NCBI RefSeq assembly: GCF_000252165.1
Contig: NZ_BAET01000008.1
Coordinates: 124,001 to 188,000 of the forward strand
Direction: 5' to 3'
DNA length: 64,000 nucleotides
Origin: Glaciecola punicea ACAM 611
GTDB lineage: Bacteria; Pseudomonadota; Gammaproteobacteria; Enterobacterales; Alteromonadaceae
The notes beneath the pieces were generated by a model, which was given only the letters and a program-made list of their open reading frames with translations, searched no databases and was not told the origin of the DNA. This document shows, piece after piece, positions 30,290-40,427 of the stretch (position 1 is its first letter; every line of letters starts with the position of its first letter). The position numbers and the translations under genes are program-made.

Positions 30290-31324
30290 GTGCAAATCCA
30301 AACATACGATTTACAACGTCACCTAGACGCAGACCCTATTCCCCCCTTCATACTGGTGTTTGGCGACGAACCACAGCAAAAATTGGATATTATCGATGCG
30401 GTGCGGGCTAAAGCAAAACAATCAGGGTTTGACGAACGCGTGAGCTTTACTTTAGACAGCGATTTTGAATGGGCACATCTAATAGACGCAATACAAAGTA
30501 TGTCATTATTTGCTGATAAACAGTACATAGAGCTTACCTTATTATCGTCAAAACCCGGTGCCGTTGCAGCTAAGCAATTTCTCGAAATAACTAAGGTAAT
30601 CTCACCCGACGTGATGCTATTGATACATGGCCCAAAAGCGGGTAAAGATGTTCAAAAAACAAAGTGGTTTAGCGCGTTAGCTAACCAAGGTTGGTTTTTA
30701 CACGTTTATGATTTAGCCCACAGTCAGTTACAAAAGTGGCTGTCAGCGCGCGCGAATAAGCTGAATTTATATATTTCACAGGACGCATTAAGTATGGTAG
30801 CTGACTTATGCGAAGGTAACCTGATGGCAGGTCGTCAGGAGCTTGAAAAATTAGGCCTACAGTTTCCTCCCCAGCACGTTATAGAGACCAATGATATTGC
30901 CAACACAATGACCCAGCAGTCACGCTATTCTACATTTCAGTTTACCGATGAAGTGTTGCGTGGGGACATGCAAAAAGCAGTGAAAATGCTAATTTGTCTA
31001 GAAGATGAAGGCATTGAGCCGGTTATTATTTTATGGAGCATCGTTAATGAAGCGCAAACCATTACTAAGCTTTTAAACATGCAGTCTATGCAGGGTCATA
31101 TCGATTATAAATCATTAAGAATTTGGGCCAGTAAACAAGCCTTGTATCAAGCAGCCGTAGCGCGATTAACGCCGGCTCATATGCACGCAATTAATGAACA
31201 GTTAAGTCAAGCCGACATTATGTTTAAGTCGGCTTATATTGCAAAACCCTATGTAATATTAAGCCACCTTGCACTGTTATTTATGCCCACGCATATGCCT
31301 GATTTTAGTTTAGTTAATGGATAA
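30290..31324 (+). CDS. holA: DNA polymerase III delta subunit
   Basis: HolA is the clamp-loader subunit that opens the beta clamp. The 344-residue length matches E. coli (343). Visible features are the Walker A-like but non-ATPase loop FILVFGDEPQQK near residue 20, SMSLFADKQYIELTL near 75, the AAA lid with LCEGNLMAGRQELEKL near 175, and the C-terminal collar helices with SQADIMFKSAY. The start is a GTG at 30290 immediately after the lptE stop. Its end overlaps nadD by eight bases, indicating translational coupling. Confidence 0.96.
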   Translation: MQIQTYDLQRHLDADPIPPFILVFGDEPQQKLDIIDAVRAKAKQSGFDERVSFTLDSDFEWAHLIDAIQSMSLFADKQYIELTLLSSKPGAVAAKQFLEITKVISPDVMLLIHGPKAGKDVQKTKWFSALANQGWFLHVYDLAHSQLQKWLSARANKLNLYISQDALSMVADLCEGNLMAGRQELEKLGLQFPPQHVIETNDIANTMTQQSRYSTFQFTDEVLRGDMQKAVKMLICLEDEGIEPVIILWSIVNEAQTITKLLNMQSMQGHIDYKSLRIWASKQALYQAAVARLTPAHMHAINEQLSQADIMFKSAYIAKPYVILSHLALLFMPTHMPDFSLVNG

Positions 31325-32111
31325 GAATATCAACAAACCCGCTATAAATGCGCTTTTTGGCGGCACTTTCGATCCGCCTCATTTTGGTCACTTATTGCCG
31401 TTAACAGAAATTGCTGATATTGCTGGCCTATCCACTATATCGCTCCTGCCGGCAAACGTGCCGGTATTTAAAAAAGAGGTGACCAGCGCAGAACATCGCA
31501 TTGCGATGACTCAATTGTTATGTGACATAGACGCTAGATTTTCGCTTGATTTGACCGAGTTTTCTCGTGCCGAGGTTAGCTATACTATCGATACCCTCAG
31601 TTACCTTAAGGAGCAGAACCCTGCACAGCCAATTGTTTTTATCATTGGGCTAGATTCACTGCTTACACTTCATTTGTGGGAGCGTTGGCAACAGCTATTC
31701 GATTTTTGCCATATTATTGTTATGCAACGCTCACCGCTTGACGCCTCTAATTCGACGAAAGCAACCGACGGCGAAGTGTCAAGCAAAATGGCATCAAAAC
31801 TGTATAACTTTTACACATCAAAGCAGGAGTTTGAGCACATTGTAGGCCCTGATATTGATAAAAACCTTAAGATATTTCTATTATCAACACTAGCTACTGC
31901 TGAAAATGGTACGCAATGTATTAATTATGATGCTTTTAAGGATATAATAGAAACTTCAGCCATAGGCAAACTATGGTTCATAAAAAACCAAATTTTACCC
32001 CTGTCGTCTACTCATATTAGGCAACATATAAAAGCCGGTAAAGACATTAGCAATATGCTGCCCACTGCTATCCTTAACTATATCAGTGTGCATAAGCTAT
32101 ATAATAATTAA
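31317..32111 (+). CDS. nadD: Nicotinate-nucleotide adenylyltransferase NadD
   Basis: NadD adenylates nicotinate mononucleotide in NAD synthesis. The nucleotidyltransferase signature GGTFDPPHFGH (residues about 14-24) and the C-terminal SSTHIRQHI motif are both present, with FIIGLDSLLTLHLWERW in between. The 264-residue length exceeds E. coli NadD (213). The extra residues sit between the QRSPLD segment and the C-terminal motif, around residues 140-205, with no domain I recognise. It overlaps holA by eight bases and is followed by rsfS 12 bases later, the canonical order. Confidence 0.95.
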   Translation: MDKNINKPAINALFGGTFDPPHFGHLLPLTEIADIAGLSTISLLPANVPVFKKEVTSAEHRIAMTQLLCDIDARFSLDLTEFSRAEVSYTIDTLSYLKEQNPAQPIVFIIGLDSLLTLHLWERWQQLFDFCHIIVMQRSPLDASNSTKATDGEVSSKMASKLYNFYTSKQEFEHIVGPDIDKNLKIFLLSTLATAENGTQCINYDAFKDIIETSAIGKLWFIKNQILPLSSTHIRQHIKAGKDISNMLPTAILNYISVHKLYNN

Positions 32112-32123
32112 GTAGGAATAGTA

Positions 32124-32441
32124 TTGAATCAACAAGAGTTTACAAATTTTGTCATTGATAAAGTAGATGATATGAAAGCTAAAAATATTACGGTTATTGA
32201 CGTAACGGGAAAATCAAGTGTTACTGACACTTTAGTAATTTGTTCAGGCACGTCTAAACGCCATGTATCAGCAATAGCAGAAAACGTTATCGTTGAGTGC
32301 AAACAGGCTAGGCATGCACCCTTGAGCGTAGAAGGTAAAGCCCAAGGTGAATGGGTATTAGTTGATCTGGGCGACATCGTTTTGCACGTTATGCAAGACG
32401 AAACCAGAGATTTTTATCAGTTAGAAAAACTTTGGCAGTAA
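32124..32441 (+). CDS. rsfS: Ribosome silencing factor RsfS
   Basis: RsfS binds L14 on the 50S subunit and blocks subunit joining in starvation. The 105 residues carry FVIDKVDDMKAKNITVIDV, then VICSGTSKRHVSAIAENV and WVLVDLGDIVLHVMQDETR, nearly column for column with the E. coli protein. The start is a TTG at 32124 supported by TAGGA six bases upstream; no ATG or GTG is available in frame before the conserved region. The next gene is rlmH after 60 bases. Confidence 0.96.
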   Translation: MNQQEFTNFVIDKVDDMKAKNITVIDVTGKSSVTDTLVICSGTSKRHVSAIAENVIVECKQARHAPLSVEGKAQGEWVLVDLGDIVLHVMQDETRDFYQLEKLWQ

Positions 32442-32501
32442 CTAAGTAATCGAGCTTTCATGAATATGCTTACATTAAGGCATTAAATTGGGCACATTTA
32501 C

Positions 32502-32972
32502 ATGAACGTGCAAATAATCGCTGTCGGGAACAAAATGCCCACGTGGGTGGTCGAAGGTACTAACGAGTATTTACGTCGTTTCCCATCTGAGTTTTCAGTA
32601 AGCTTTTCTGAAATACCGCCTTTTAAGCGTGGAAAAACAGTTAATATATTGAAGATTAAAGAAACAGAAGGAGAAAAATGTATTGCTGCGGTTGCTAAAG
32701 GCAATCGGATAGTCGCTTTAGAAGTACTCGGCAAGCCTTGGGATACTGCAAAGCTTGCTACACAAATCAACCATTGGAAAATGGATGGTAGGAATATAAG
32801 TTTATTGATTGGTGGTCCTGAAGGTCTATCAGATAAGTGTCGCGACATAGCTGACCAATTATGGTCACTATCGCCCTTGACTCTGCCTCATCCCTTAGTA
32901 AGAGTTATCGTTGCTGAAGCACTTTATCGAGCGTGGTCGCTGACACAAAACCATCCTTATCATCGAGAATAA
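32502..32972 (+). CDS. rlmH: 23S rRNA pseudouridine-1915 methyltransferase RlmH
   Basis: RlmH methylates N3 of pseudouridine 1915 in helix 69 of 23S rRNA. It is a SPOUT-fold enzyme, and at 156 residues has the family length (155). The trefoil-knot SAM site is seen in [11 protein letters not shown], and the C-terminal [22 protein letters not shown] is nearly invariant in the family; the end HPYHRE is also typical. mrdA starts three bases after the stop. Confidence 0.98.
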   Translation: MNVQIIAVGNKMPTWVVEGTNEYLRRFPSEFSVSFSEIPPFKRGKTVNILKIKETEGEKCIAAVAKGNRIVALEVLGKPWDTAKLATQINHWKMDGRNISLLIGGPEGLSDKCRDIADQLWSLSPLTLPHPLVRVIVAEALYRAWSLTQNHPYHRE

Positions 32973-32975
32973 TAA

Positions 32976-34925
32976 ATGGCGAAAGCAAGACAAACAATAA
33001 GAGATCATAGCGCAGAGGCAAACTTATTTGCCCGTCGTGCCTTTTTCTCTGCGATATTCGTTTTTGGCTTAATGTCCTTATTGTTGATTAATCTATACGA
33101 CCTCCAAGTAAATAAACATTTGGAGTATCAAACACAGTCAAATGGTAACAGAATTAAGGTTTTGCCTGTTGCGCCCAACAGAGGTCTCATTTACGACCGC
33201 AATGGCGTTATTTTAGCGGAAAACAAATCTGTGTTTAGTCTAGAAATAATCCCCGAAGAAGTTGATAACCTCGAACAAACCCTAGCCCAACTAACTGAGC
33301 TAATGGCAATAACGCCAGACGAAATTGCACGCTTTGAAAAAGATAAACTACGTCAGCGAAGGTTCAAACCTGTTTCGATACGCAGGCAGCTTACGCATGA
33401 GGAAGTAGCACTGTTTTCGGCTAATCAGCATAGGTTCCCCGGCATTGATATTAAGGCAAGACTGTCGCGCTACTATCCTTTTAAAGATACCCTTACCCAT
33501 ATGCTGGGGTATGTATCGCGCATAAATAAAAGAGACTTAGCCAAACTTAAAGATCAAGGACAAGAAGCAAACTACGCAGCCACGCACGATATTGGTAAGC
33601 AAGGCGTGGAAAAATTTCATGAATCCAAATTGCATGGGCGCGTTGGGTATCAGCAGGTTGAGGTGAATAATAAAGGACGCATAATTAGAGTACTTGACTT
33701 CGAACCTCCTGAACCTGGCAAGGATATTGTGCTTAATATAGATATTAAACTGCAGCAAAAAGCACAACAAGAGATGGCAGGACGCCGTGGCTCAGTCATT
33801 ATTACCGATGTAAAAACCGGCGGCGTATTGGCACTTTACTCAAGCCCCAGCTACGACCCAAATATGTTTGTGCACGGCATCAGTCAAACCGAATATTCAA
33901 AATTACTCAACTCACGTTACAGCCCTTTACTAAATAGAGCCACCCAAGGCCTTTACCCGCCTGCCTCATTAATAAAACCCCACTTGGCACTCATCGGACT
34001 TGAAGAAGGCGTCATAACGCCTGAAACTGAAATCCAAGATCGCGGCTTTTTTAAACTTAGAAATGTAGCCCACATTTGGCGAGATTGGAAAAGGCAAGGC
34101 CATGGGACGGTAGATGTGACCAAAGCGATCGAAGTATCATGTGATACTTTTTATTATGAACTTGCTTATAAACTAGGCATAGATAGCATTCATGAACGCA
34201 TGGGGGAATTTGGTTTCGGCAACTTCACCGGCCTAGACCTTTATGAAGAATCCAGAGCAATATTGCCTAGCCGCGGTTGGAAACGCGCAACGTTTAATGA
34301 ATCATGGTACATTGGCGACACTATATCGGTGGGTATTGGCCAAGGTTATTGGAACGCAACGCCTATCCAAATTGCGAATTCTTTGAACATATTGGTCAAC
34401 CGCGGCAAACGCTTTACGCCCACTTTACTTAAAGGCTACTTAATAGACGGGAGCATTGAAAATGTTGCCATCGAGCAAAAGCCGCCGCTTGTGATCAACA
34501 ATGAAGAAAATTGGGACATTGTACTAGATGCCCTATATGGCACTGTTAATCGTGAAAATGGAACCGCCCGAACAGCGTTTAGAAAAACCAGTTATGTGTC
34601 GGCAGGTAAAACAGGCACAGCGCAACTTTTTACGGTTGCACAAGACGAAGAATATGATGAAGAAAATGTGCACAAATATCTGCGTGATAATGCCATGTAT
34701 ATAGGGTATGCACCTTTTGATAACCCGCAAATTAGTATGGCGGTTGCAATCGAAAATGCAGGCGGCGGCAGTTCACATGCTGCCCCGTTAGCACGTAACG
34801 TAATGGATTATTACTTTGACGAATTAAGGCCTGCGCGTGAAATGGCCTTAGCGCAAAAAAATGCCGCTAAAATAAAAGTAATAGGCATATCATTAACGCC
34901 AAGTAGTCATCAGAGTAGCCCTTAG
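32976..34925 (+). CDS. mrdA: Penicillin-binding protein 2 (elongasome transpeptidase)
   Basis: PBP2 cross-links peptidoglycan during lateral wall growth in partnership with RodA. An N-terminal membrane anchor is at about 24-41, followed by the pedestal/dimerisation domain with PNRGLIYDRNGVILAEN. The transpeptidase domain has S331-L-I-K334 (SxxK), SCD at 388-390 (the SxN/D motif), and K545-T-G (KTGTAQ). Length is 649 against 633 in E. coli. It begins 3 bases after rlmH and ends 4 bases before mrdB, so it is surely translated from a common message with them. Confidence 0.98.
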   Translation: MAKARQTIRDHSAEANLFARRAFFSAIFVFGLMSLLLINLYDLQVNKHLEYQTQSNGNRIKVLPVAPNRGLIYDRNGVILAENKSVFSLEIIPEEVDNLEQTLAQLTELMAITPDEIARFEKDKLRQRRFKPVSIRRQLTHEEVALFSANQHRFPGIDIKARLSRYYPFKDTLTHMLGYVSRINKRDLAKLKDQGQEANYAATHDIGKQGVEKFHESKLHGRVGYQQVEVNNKGRIIRVLDFEPPEPGKDIVLNIDIKLQQKAQQEMAGRRGSVIITDVKTGGVLALYSSPSYDPNMFVHGISQTEYSKLLNSRYSPLLNRATQGLYPPASLIKPHLALIGLEEGVITPETEIQDRGFFKLRNVAHIWRDWKRQGHGTVDVTKAIEVSCDTFYYELAYKLGIDSIHERMGEFGFGNFTGLDLYEESRAILPSRGWKRATFNESWYIGDTISVGIGQGYWNATPIQIANSLNILVNRGKRFTPTLLKGYLIDGSIENVAIEQKPPLVINNEENWDIVLDALYGTVNRENGTARTAFRKTSYVSAGKTGTAQLFTVAQDEEYDEENVHKYLRDNAMYIGYAPFDNPQISMAVAIENAGGGSSHAAPLARNVMDYYFDELRPAREMALAQKNAAKIKVIGISLTPSSHQSSP

Positions 34926-34929
34926 TTTC

Positions 34930-36045
34930 ATGAAAAAAACTAATTTCACCACAAATAAGCAAAGTTTCCTTGAGCGCATTCATATTGATGGCTTTTTGCT
35001 ACTTTCACTTTTATGCTTAATGTTTATAGGGCTACTGACTATATATTCATCGGGCGGACAGGACTGGGATTTAGTACAAAGACAATTGCTTCGCTTAGGC
35101 GTGGGTATCACCATTATGATAGGGCTTGCTCAACTGCCTATTCTAGTCTACCAGCGGGTGTCGATTTATTTTTATATTGTCGGCATTCTCATGCTACTGG
35201 GTGTACTTTTTTTCGGTGTCGTTGGCAAAGGAGCACAACGCTGGCTCGATTTAGGTGTACTCAGGTTTCAACCTTCAGAAATAATGAAGCTTGCTATGCC
35301 AATGATGATTGCCTGGTTTATAAGTCGCAACAGCATTCCTGCGAGTGTTAGAGACATATTTGTGGGTTTTGTTCTAGTGTTTATCCCCACTATTCTAATC
35401 GCCAAGCAACCCGACTTGGGCACATCTTTATTGGTATCTGCAAGCGGCATTTTTGTGCTATTTTTATCAGGAATGAGGTGGCGAATAATATCTTTGATTG
35501 GTTTATTAGGCGGCTTGTTTGCGCCTATTATGTGGTTTTTCTTAATGAAGGATTACCAGAAGCAGCGTGTTATTACTTTTCTAGATCCTGAGAGTGATCC
35601 ACTTGGATCGGGCTATCATATTATTCAATCTAAAATTGCCATTGGTTCTGGTGGGGTTGACGGAAAGGGTTGGCTGCAAGGGACTCAGTCACAGCTAGAG
35701 TTCTTGCCAGAGCGCCACACCGATTTTATATTTTCCGTGTACAGTGAAGAGTTTGGGCTTATTGGCATAATAGGATTATTAGTAATGTACATGTGCATTA
35801 TTATGAGAGGTTTATACATAGCAAACCGAGCACAAAATAATTTTAGTAAGCTCTTAGCCGGCAGTATTACATTGACATTTTTTGTCTATGTATTTGTTAA
35901 TATGGGAATGGTGTCAGGTTTATTGCCTGTTGTAGGAGTGCCTTTACCGCTAATAAGCTATGGCGGAACCTCAATGGTTACCTTAATGGCTGGATTTGGT
36001 ATTTTAATGGCCATAAGCACCCAAAAACGGTTATTATCGCGCTAG
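34930..36045 (+). CDS. mrdB: RodA peptidoglycan glycosyltransferase
   Basis: RodA is the SEDS-family glycosyltransferase that polymerises lipid II for rod elongation, working with PBP2 encoded just upstream. The 371-residue protein (370 in E. coli) is a multi-pass membrane protein. Conserved SEDS motifs are GKGAQRWLDLG and FQPSEIMKLA, then KQPDLGTSLL, GKGWLQGTQSQLEFLPERHTDFI read in two parts, and VGVPLPLISYGGTSM near the end. rlpA follows after about 100 bases. In some relatives mltB lies in this gap, but not here. Confidence 0.97.
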   Translation: MKKTNFTTNKQSFLERIHIDGFLLLSLLCLMFIGLLTIYSSGGQDWDLVQRQLLRLGVGITIMIGLAQLPILVYQRVSIYFYIVGILMLLGVLFFGVVGKGAQRWLDLGVLRFQPSEIMKLAMPMMIAWFISRNSIPASVRDIFVGFVLVFIPTILIAKQPDLGTSLLVSASGIFVLFLSGMRWRIISLIGLLGGLFAPIMWFFLMKDYQKQRVITFLDPESDPLGSGYHIIQSKIAIGSGGVDGKGWLQGTQSQLEFLPERHTDFIFSVYSEEFGLIGIIGLLVMYMCIIMRGLYIANRAQNNFSKLLAGSITLTFFVYVFVNMGMVSGLLPVVGVPLPLISYGGTSMVTLMAGFGILMAISTQKRLLSR

Positions 36046-36146
36046 GCTAATGGATGTTTGAGTTGTTAACACTTTTTTGCGCCTAAATTTAAAAAAGCCT
36101 GAGTCTGCACAAACATAATGTTCAATGCATTGACGATAATAATAAA

Positions 36147-37085
36147 ATGACATTATCTAATAGAAATAAGGTAAGAAATTTGCCACCGAACTCTCTCTAT
36201 ATACTTTTACTTACTTGCGTCAGCATGTTGTTACTGCTTAGCGGCTGCTCTAGTGCTCCTGAAAGTCGTTATGCGATAACACAAGATACAGCACCAAGTT
36301 TCGACTATGGTGAAATAGTTTATGATGCCATTATACCCACCTTAGAGCCACACAACACGTGGACTAGCCGTCCTTACTACGTATTTGGTGAAAAATATTA
36401 CCCCATGGCAAGCGCAATTGGTTTTGAAGAAACCGGTGGTGCCTCATGGTATGGCTTAAAATTCCATGGACATAAAACCGCAAATGGCGAAATATTCGAT
36501 ATGTTTGCTCTAACAGCCGCGCATAAAACACTGCCACTGCCCTCTTTTGTAAGAGTGACCAATGTTAAAAATGGCAAGTCTGCTATCGTTAGAGTTAACG
36601 ACAGAGGCCCTTTTCATGGCACCCGCATTATTGATTTATCGTATGGCGCCGCCAAAAAATTAGGCTACCATAAATACGGTGTAGCCGATGTAAAAATGGA
36701 AGTATTAGACGTGAATGAAGCGGGAGAAATACGAATTGGTTCGAGCCCACAGCTTTATGTGTTTGAAAATGGAGAATTACTGGCCAAACGCTCTGCTCAA
36801 AAGAAGCTATCTGAAAAAACGCTGCTTGCGCAAAATTCAGCCCCCCAACCTATACCTCAAAGCCTATTTGTACAGGTTATGGCAATGGAAAACGGTGATA
36901 AAATTAGAGAGTTTGCAAGCAGTCTGTCCAGTCTTTTGCAGGTCCCTAACGTTGTGCCTAAAATTGCAAATATATATAGATTACAATTAGGTCCTCTAGA
37001 AACTGAACAAAAGGCCCAAAATATCATCCAAGAGTTAAAGAAAATAGGTTTCGAGCAGGCTTTTACTATACAAGTGATGCCGTAA
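36147..37085 (+). CDS. rlpA: Septal ring lytic transglycosylase RlpA (lipoprotein)
   Basis: RlpA is an outer-membrane lipoprotein that cleaves denuded glycan strands at the septum in some species. The lipobox LLSGC gives a lipidated C34. The double-psi beta-barrel domain is at about residues 95-190 (GGASWYGLKFHGHKTANGE, with VRVNDRGPFHGTRIIDLSY carrying the catalytic-type Asp). The C-terminal SPOR domain, from about 235 (LFVQVMAMENGDKI), binds denuded peptidoglycan. Order mrdB-rlpA-dacA is conserved. A 209-base gap before dacA may contain a separate promoter. Confidence 0.95.
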   Translation: MTLSNRNKVRNLPPNSLYILLLTCVSMLLLLSGCSSAPESRYAITQDTAPSFDYGEIVYDAIIPTLEPHNTWTSRPYYVFGEKYYPMASAIGFEETGGASWYGLKFHGHKTANGEIFDMFALTAAHKTLPLPSFVRVTNVKNGKSAIVRVNDRGPFHGTRIIDLSYGAAKKLGYHKYGVADVKMEVLDVNEAGEIRIGSSPQLYVFENGELLAKRSAQKKLSEKTLLAQNSAPQPIPQSLFVQVMAMENGDKIREFASSLSSLLQVPNVVPKIANIYRLQLGPLETEQKAQNIIQELKKIGFEQAFTIQVMP

Positions 37086-37294
37086 GGCCTATTTCTGGGG
37101 TCTTTTAGCGCTTGTATGTCGACATTACATGTAAAGCAGGTAAAATAAAGATTATATATGTCTGAATAGACCACGAAACGTGTTTTATTGCATTTCTAAT
37201 GTGAAGGCACATCAGCCTTTAAAACATTGGAAATAACACAGACCTTTATTTCCTAAACTCCAATAGATAATCCATCGCCACTTTCAGGAAAATT

Positions 37295-38446
37295 ATGCGC
37301 TTTACAGTTTTAGCAGGTTTATTTACCTTTTTTATGACTATGACCACTACTGCGGCAATAGTCATACCGCCTCCGCCCACAGTCGATGCGGGTGGTTTTT
37401 TGCTGCTTGATCACAACACCGGGCACATCATTGCCGAGAAAAACATAGACCAACGTTTAGCGCCTGCAAGCCTCACTAAAATAATGACGATTTATGTGGT
37501 TGGTAAAGAATTACAAGCAGGCAACATAAGCTTGACCGATATGGTCACTATTTCTGAAAAAGCATGGGCAAAGAAATTCCCAGACTCTTCGAAAATGTTT
37601 ATCGAAGTAGGTACTCAAGTATCAGTAAGCGACCTGCTAATGGGCATAGTCGTGCAGTCTGGCAACGACGCCTGCGTGGCCATTGCGGAACATATAGCAG
37701 GGAGCGAATCTGCGTTCGCCAGTATGATGAACGCGCATGCTCAAAATTTAGGCATGAGTGCAACAAACTTTGTCAATAGCCATGGCCTTCACGATGCCGA
37801 CCATTTCACCTCTCCACGAGATATGGCAACGCTTTCATCTGCCCTCATTAGAGAAACGCCTGAAATGTATAAAATTTATAGCGAAAGAGAATTTACTTAC
37901 AACGGTATAAAGCAGTTTAATCGTAACAGCTTACTGTGGGACAGGAGCTTGAATGTAGACGGTATAAAAACAGGCCATACCTCAGACTCAGGCTACAGTT
38001 TAATTACCTCAGCAACCCAAGGTAACATGCGCTTAGTGTCCGTTGTGATGGGCACCGACAGTGAGCGTTCACGCAAAGCTGAAAATAAAAAACTATTGCG
38101 CTATGGTTTTCGTTTTTACGAATCAGTAGTGCCATTTCAACCGAATCATATTTTTGCAAACCACCGTATATACATGGGCAGTAAAGAAACCGTTAATTTA
38201 GGCATTAATCAGTCCACTTCAATGACGGTACCTAGAGGTCAAGCTGATCAGCTAAGCGCCAGTTTCGAGCTTACCTCAGTGCTAGAAGCGCCTATGGAAA
38301 AAGGCACCGAGGTTGGCCTACTCAGCCTTACTCTCGACGGTGAAACAATTGCCACCTACCCATTGGTAACCTTGGAAGAAATTCAAGAAGGTACCTTTTT
38401 TAGTAAAGCAATGGATTGGATTAACTTACAGCTAGGATTAGAATAA
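37295..38446 (+). CDS. dacA: D-alanyl-D-alanine carboxypeptidase (PBP5/6 type)
   Basis: This low-molecular-weight penicillin-binding protein trims the terminal D-Ala of pentapeptides in the periplasm. A signal peptide covers about the first 21 residues. The peptidase S11 motifs are S59-L-T-K62 (SxxK), S122-G-N124, and K225-T-G227. A C-terminal beta-rich domain follows, and an amphipathic tail (FSKAMDWINLQLGLE) that would hold it on the outer face of the inner membrane. Length is 383 (PBP5 of E. coli is 403). ybeD starts two bases after the stop. Confidence 0.97.
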   Translation: MRFTVLAGLFTFFMTMTTTAAIVIPPPPTVDAGGFLLLDHNTGHIIAEKNIDQRLAPASLTKIMTIYVVGKELQAGNISLTDMVTISEKAWAKKFPDSSKMFIEVGTQVSVSDLLMGIVVQSGNDACVAIAEHIAGSESAFASMMNAHAQNLGMSATNFVNSHGLHDADHFTSPRDMATLSSALIRETPEMYKIYSEREFTYNGIKQFNRNSLLWDRSLNVDGIKTGHTSDSGYSLITSATQGNMRLVSVVMGTDSERSRKAENKKLLRYGFRFYESVVPFQPNHIFANHRIYMGSKETVNLGINQSTSMTVPRGQADQLSASFELTSVLEAPMEKGTEVGLLSLTLDGETIATYPLVTLEEIQEGTFFSKAMDWINLQLGLE

Positions 38447-38448
38447 CC

Positions 38449-38712
38449 ATGGAAACAAAATTTGATGAGTTATTAGATTTTCCCTGTATGCAAACGTTTA
38501 AAGTAATGGGCATTGCTCACGAGGAATTGCCAACACAGGTAATTTCACGACTGCAAACCTTAGCGCCGGGAGACTACGCTCCAACAATAAGGCCCAGTAG
38601 CAAAGGCACTTATCATGCACTCTCAATAGCCATAAAAGTAACTAGTAAAGAACATATGGAAACTATTTACATTGAGCTGTCTAAATTAGAATTAGTCAAG
38701 GTAGTATTATAA
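38449..38712 (+). CDS. ybeD: YbeD/DUF493 family protein
   Basis: The 87-residue protein matches YbeD: LLDFPCMQTFKVMGIAHEEL, then the central PTIRPSSKGTYHALSIAIKV, and a terminal helix-strand MAxIYxELSKLELVKVVL-type ending. It has the ferredoxin-like ACT-type fold known for the family, with proposed regulatory but no proven function. It lies between dacA and lipB, the standard place, two bases after dacA, and is certainly co-transcribed. Confidence 0.95.
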   Translation: METKFDELLDFPCMQTFKVMGIAHEELPTQVISRLQTLAPGDYAPTIRPSSKGTYHALSIAIKVTSKEHMETIYIELSKLELVKVVL

Positions 38713-38730
38713 TAATCATGAACTGTAGTA

Positions 38731-39465
38731 ATGATAGTCAGTGTTTTTGTGGATCATAAAATGACAGCATTAATTGCTAAAGCTGGCAATGATCATAATG
38801 CTGACAAAAATAGTGTAGCAACTGAATCACTTATAGTGCGAGACATAGGTTTACAGTTATACACCCCAGTATGGCTAAGAATGCAGCACTTTACCGATTC
38901 CAGAAACGCCAATGATCTTGATGAGATTTGGCTGGGCGAACATTTCCCCGTATTTACGCAAGGTCAAGCAGGTAAACAAGAGCACATTATAAATCCAGGG
39001 GACATACCCGTAGTACCCGTTGATAGGGGCGGACAAGTCACTTATCATGGGCCTGGTCAGCTAATGATGTACATATTATTGGACATAAGAAGGCGTAAGC
39101 TAGGCGTGAGGCAGCTAGTGACTGCACTTGAACAGTGTATCGTGTTAACATTGGCCGAATTCGGTGTTGTTGCATATGCAAAAAAAGATGCACCTGGGGT
39201 ATACGTTGACGAAAAAAAGATTTGTTCAGTAGGACTACGGATACGCAAAGGCTGCTCTTTTCACGGATTAGCGCTTAATGTAGATATGGACTTATCGCCA
39301 TTTCAACGAATTAATCCTTGCGGATACGCCGGACTTGAAATGATAAACAGTAAAAATGTTAATGCAGTGAACACCATTCGCGAAGCCAAGCATTTGGTCG
39401 TTATACATTTTTGCAAGTTATTAGACATTCACCCACTACGATATAAAGAAGGTTTTGATGAGTAA
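38731..39465 (+). CDS. lipB: Octanoyl-[ACP]:protein octanoyltransferase LipB
   Basis: LipB moves the octanoyl group from ACP to lipoyl domains, the first step of lipoate synthesis. Signatures are [27 protein letters not shown] with its essential histidine, [19 protein letters not shown] with the catalytic lysine, and the catalytic cysteine in [12 protein letters not shown]. The frame from 38731 gives 244 residues, about 30 more than E. coli LipB. The in-frame ATG at 38761 (GTGGAT upstream) or a later one may be the real start. The stop overlaps lipA. Confidence 0.95.
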   Translation: MIVSVFVDHKMTALIAKAGNDHNADKNSVATESLIVRDIGLQLYTPVWLRMQHFTDSRNANDLDEIWLGEHFPVFTQGQAGKQEHIINPGDIPVVPVDRGGQVTYHGPGQLMMYILLDIRRRKLGVRQLVTALEQCIVLTLAEFGVVAYAKKDAPGVYVDEKKICSVGLRIRKGCSFHGLALNVDMDLSPFQRINPCGYAGLEMINSKNVNAVNTIREAKHLVVIHFCKLLDIHPLRYKEGFDE

Positions 39466-40420
39466 TATGCGCCCCCAAGCAGGTGTTAAACTTCGAGACG
39501 AAGATAAAGTTAAACATATCCCCATTACGATAATGCCAACGCAAAAAGCTGAAATGCTACGTAAGCCCTCGTGGATAAAGGTAAAGTTACCGTCAAGAAC
39601 TGATCGCATCGATCATATTAAAAAGACCTTACGAAAAAACAAACTGCATTCGGTATGCGAAGAGGCAAGTTGTCCAAACCTTGCAGAATGCTTCAACAAT
39701 GGCACCGCCACGTTCATGATTTTAGGTGACATTTGCACAAGACGCTGTCCCTTTTGTGATGTTGGTCACGGAAAACCACTACCGCCAAGTGCAGAAGAGC
39801 CGTTAAAACTGGCCACTACTATCGCCGAAATGGGGCTGTCGTATGTGGTCATAACATCGGTTGACCGTGATGATCTGAGAGACGGCGGAGCACAGCACTT
39901 CGTAGATTGTATAAATGCAATACGTGAACACAGCCCAAGCACCAAAATTGAAGTGCTAGTGCCAGATTTTCGTGGGCGTATGGACCGTGCATTAGAGATA
40001 TTTAAGAATGGCGTACCAGACGTATTTAACCATAATTTAGAAACCATCCCGCGTCTTTACAGAGAGTGTAGACCAGGCGCAAATTATCAGTGGTCTTTGG
40101 ATTTATTAAAGAAATTCAAGCAACAGCATCCGCATATTCCCACTAAATCAGGATTAATGATGGGAATGGGTGAAGAAAACGATGAAATGCAAATAGTGCT
40201 AGACGATTTACGAACGCATGATGTAAACATGCTCACTCTTGGACAGTACTTACAACCTAGTGCTCACCACTATCCGGTTAAACGTTATGTACCACCGGTT
40301 GAGTTTGATGCCTTAGGCGTTTATGCCAAGAAAATTGGGTTTACACATGCAGCATGTGGCCCGATGGTTCGCTCTAGCTATCATGCTGACAAGCAAGCAG
40401 AAGGTATAGAAGTAAGATAG
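39458..40420 (+). CDS. lipA: Lipoyl synthase LipA
   Basis: LipA is the radical-SAM enzyme that inserts two sulfurs into the octanoyl chain delivered by LipB. The auxiliary cluster cysteines C67, C72 and C78 ([12 protein letters not shown]) and the radical-SAM cysteines C93, C97 and C100 (CTRRCPFC) are intact, and the ending [12 protein letters not shown] is typical. The ATG at 39458 overlaps the lipB stop and has GAAGG six bases upstream; a TTG three bases earlier is less likely. Length is 320 residues. The TrhA-like gene begins seven bases after the stop. Confidence 0.98.
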   Translation: MSNMRPQAGVKLRDEDKVKHIPITIMPTQKAEMLRKPSWIKVKLPSRTDRIDHIKKTLRKNKLHSVCEEASCPNLAECFNNGTATFMILGDICTRRCPFCDVGHGKPLPPSAEEPLKLATTIAEMGLSYVVITSVDRDDLRDGGAQHFVDCINAIREHSPSTKIEVLVPDFRGRMDRALEIFKNGVPDVFNHNLETIPRLYRECRPGANYQWSLDLLKKFKQQHPHIPTKSGLMMGMGEENDEMQIVLDDLRTHDVNMLTLGQYLQPSAHHYPVKRYVPPVEFDALGVYAKKIGFTHAACGPMVRSSYHADKQAEGIEVR

Positions 40421-40427
40421 GGTCTTT

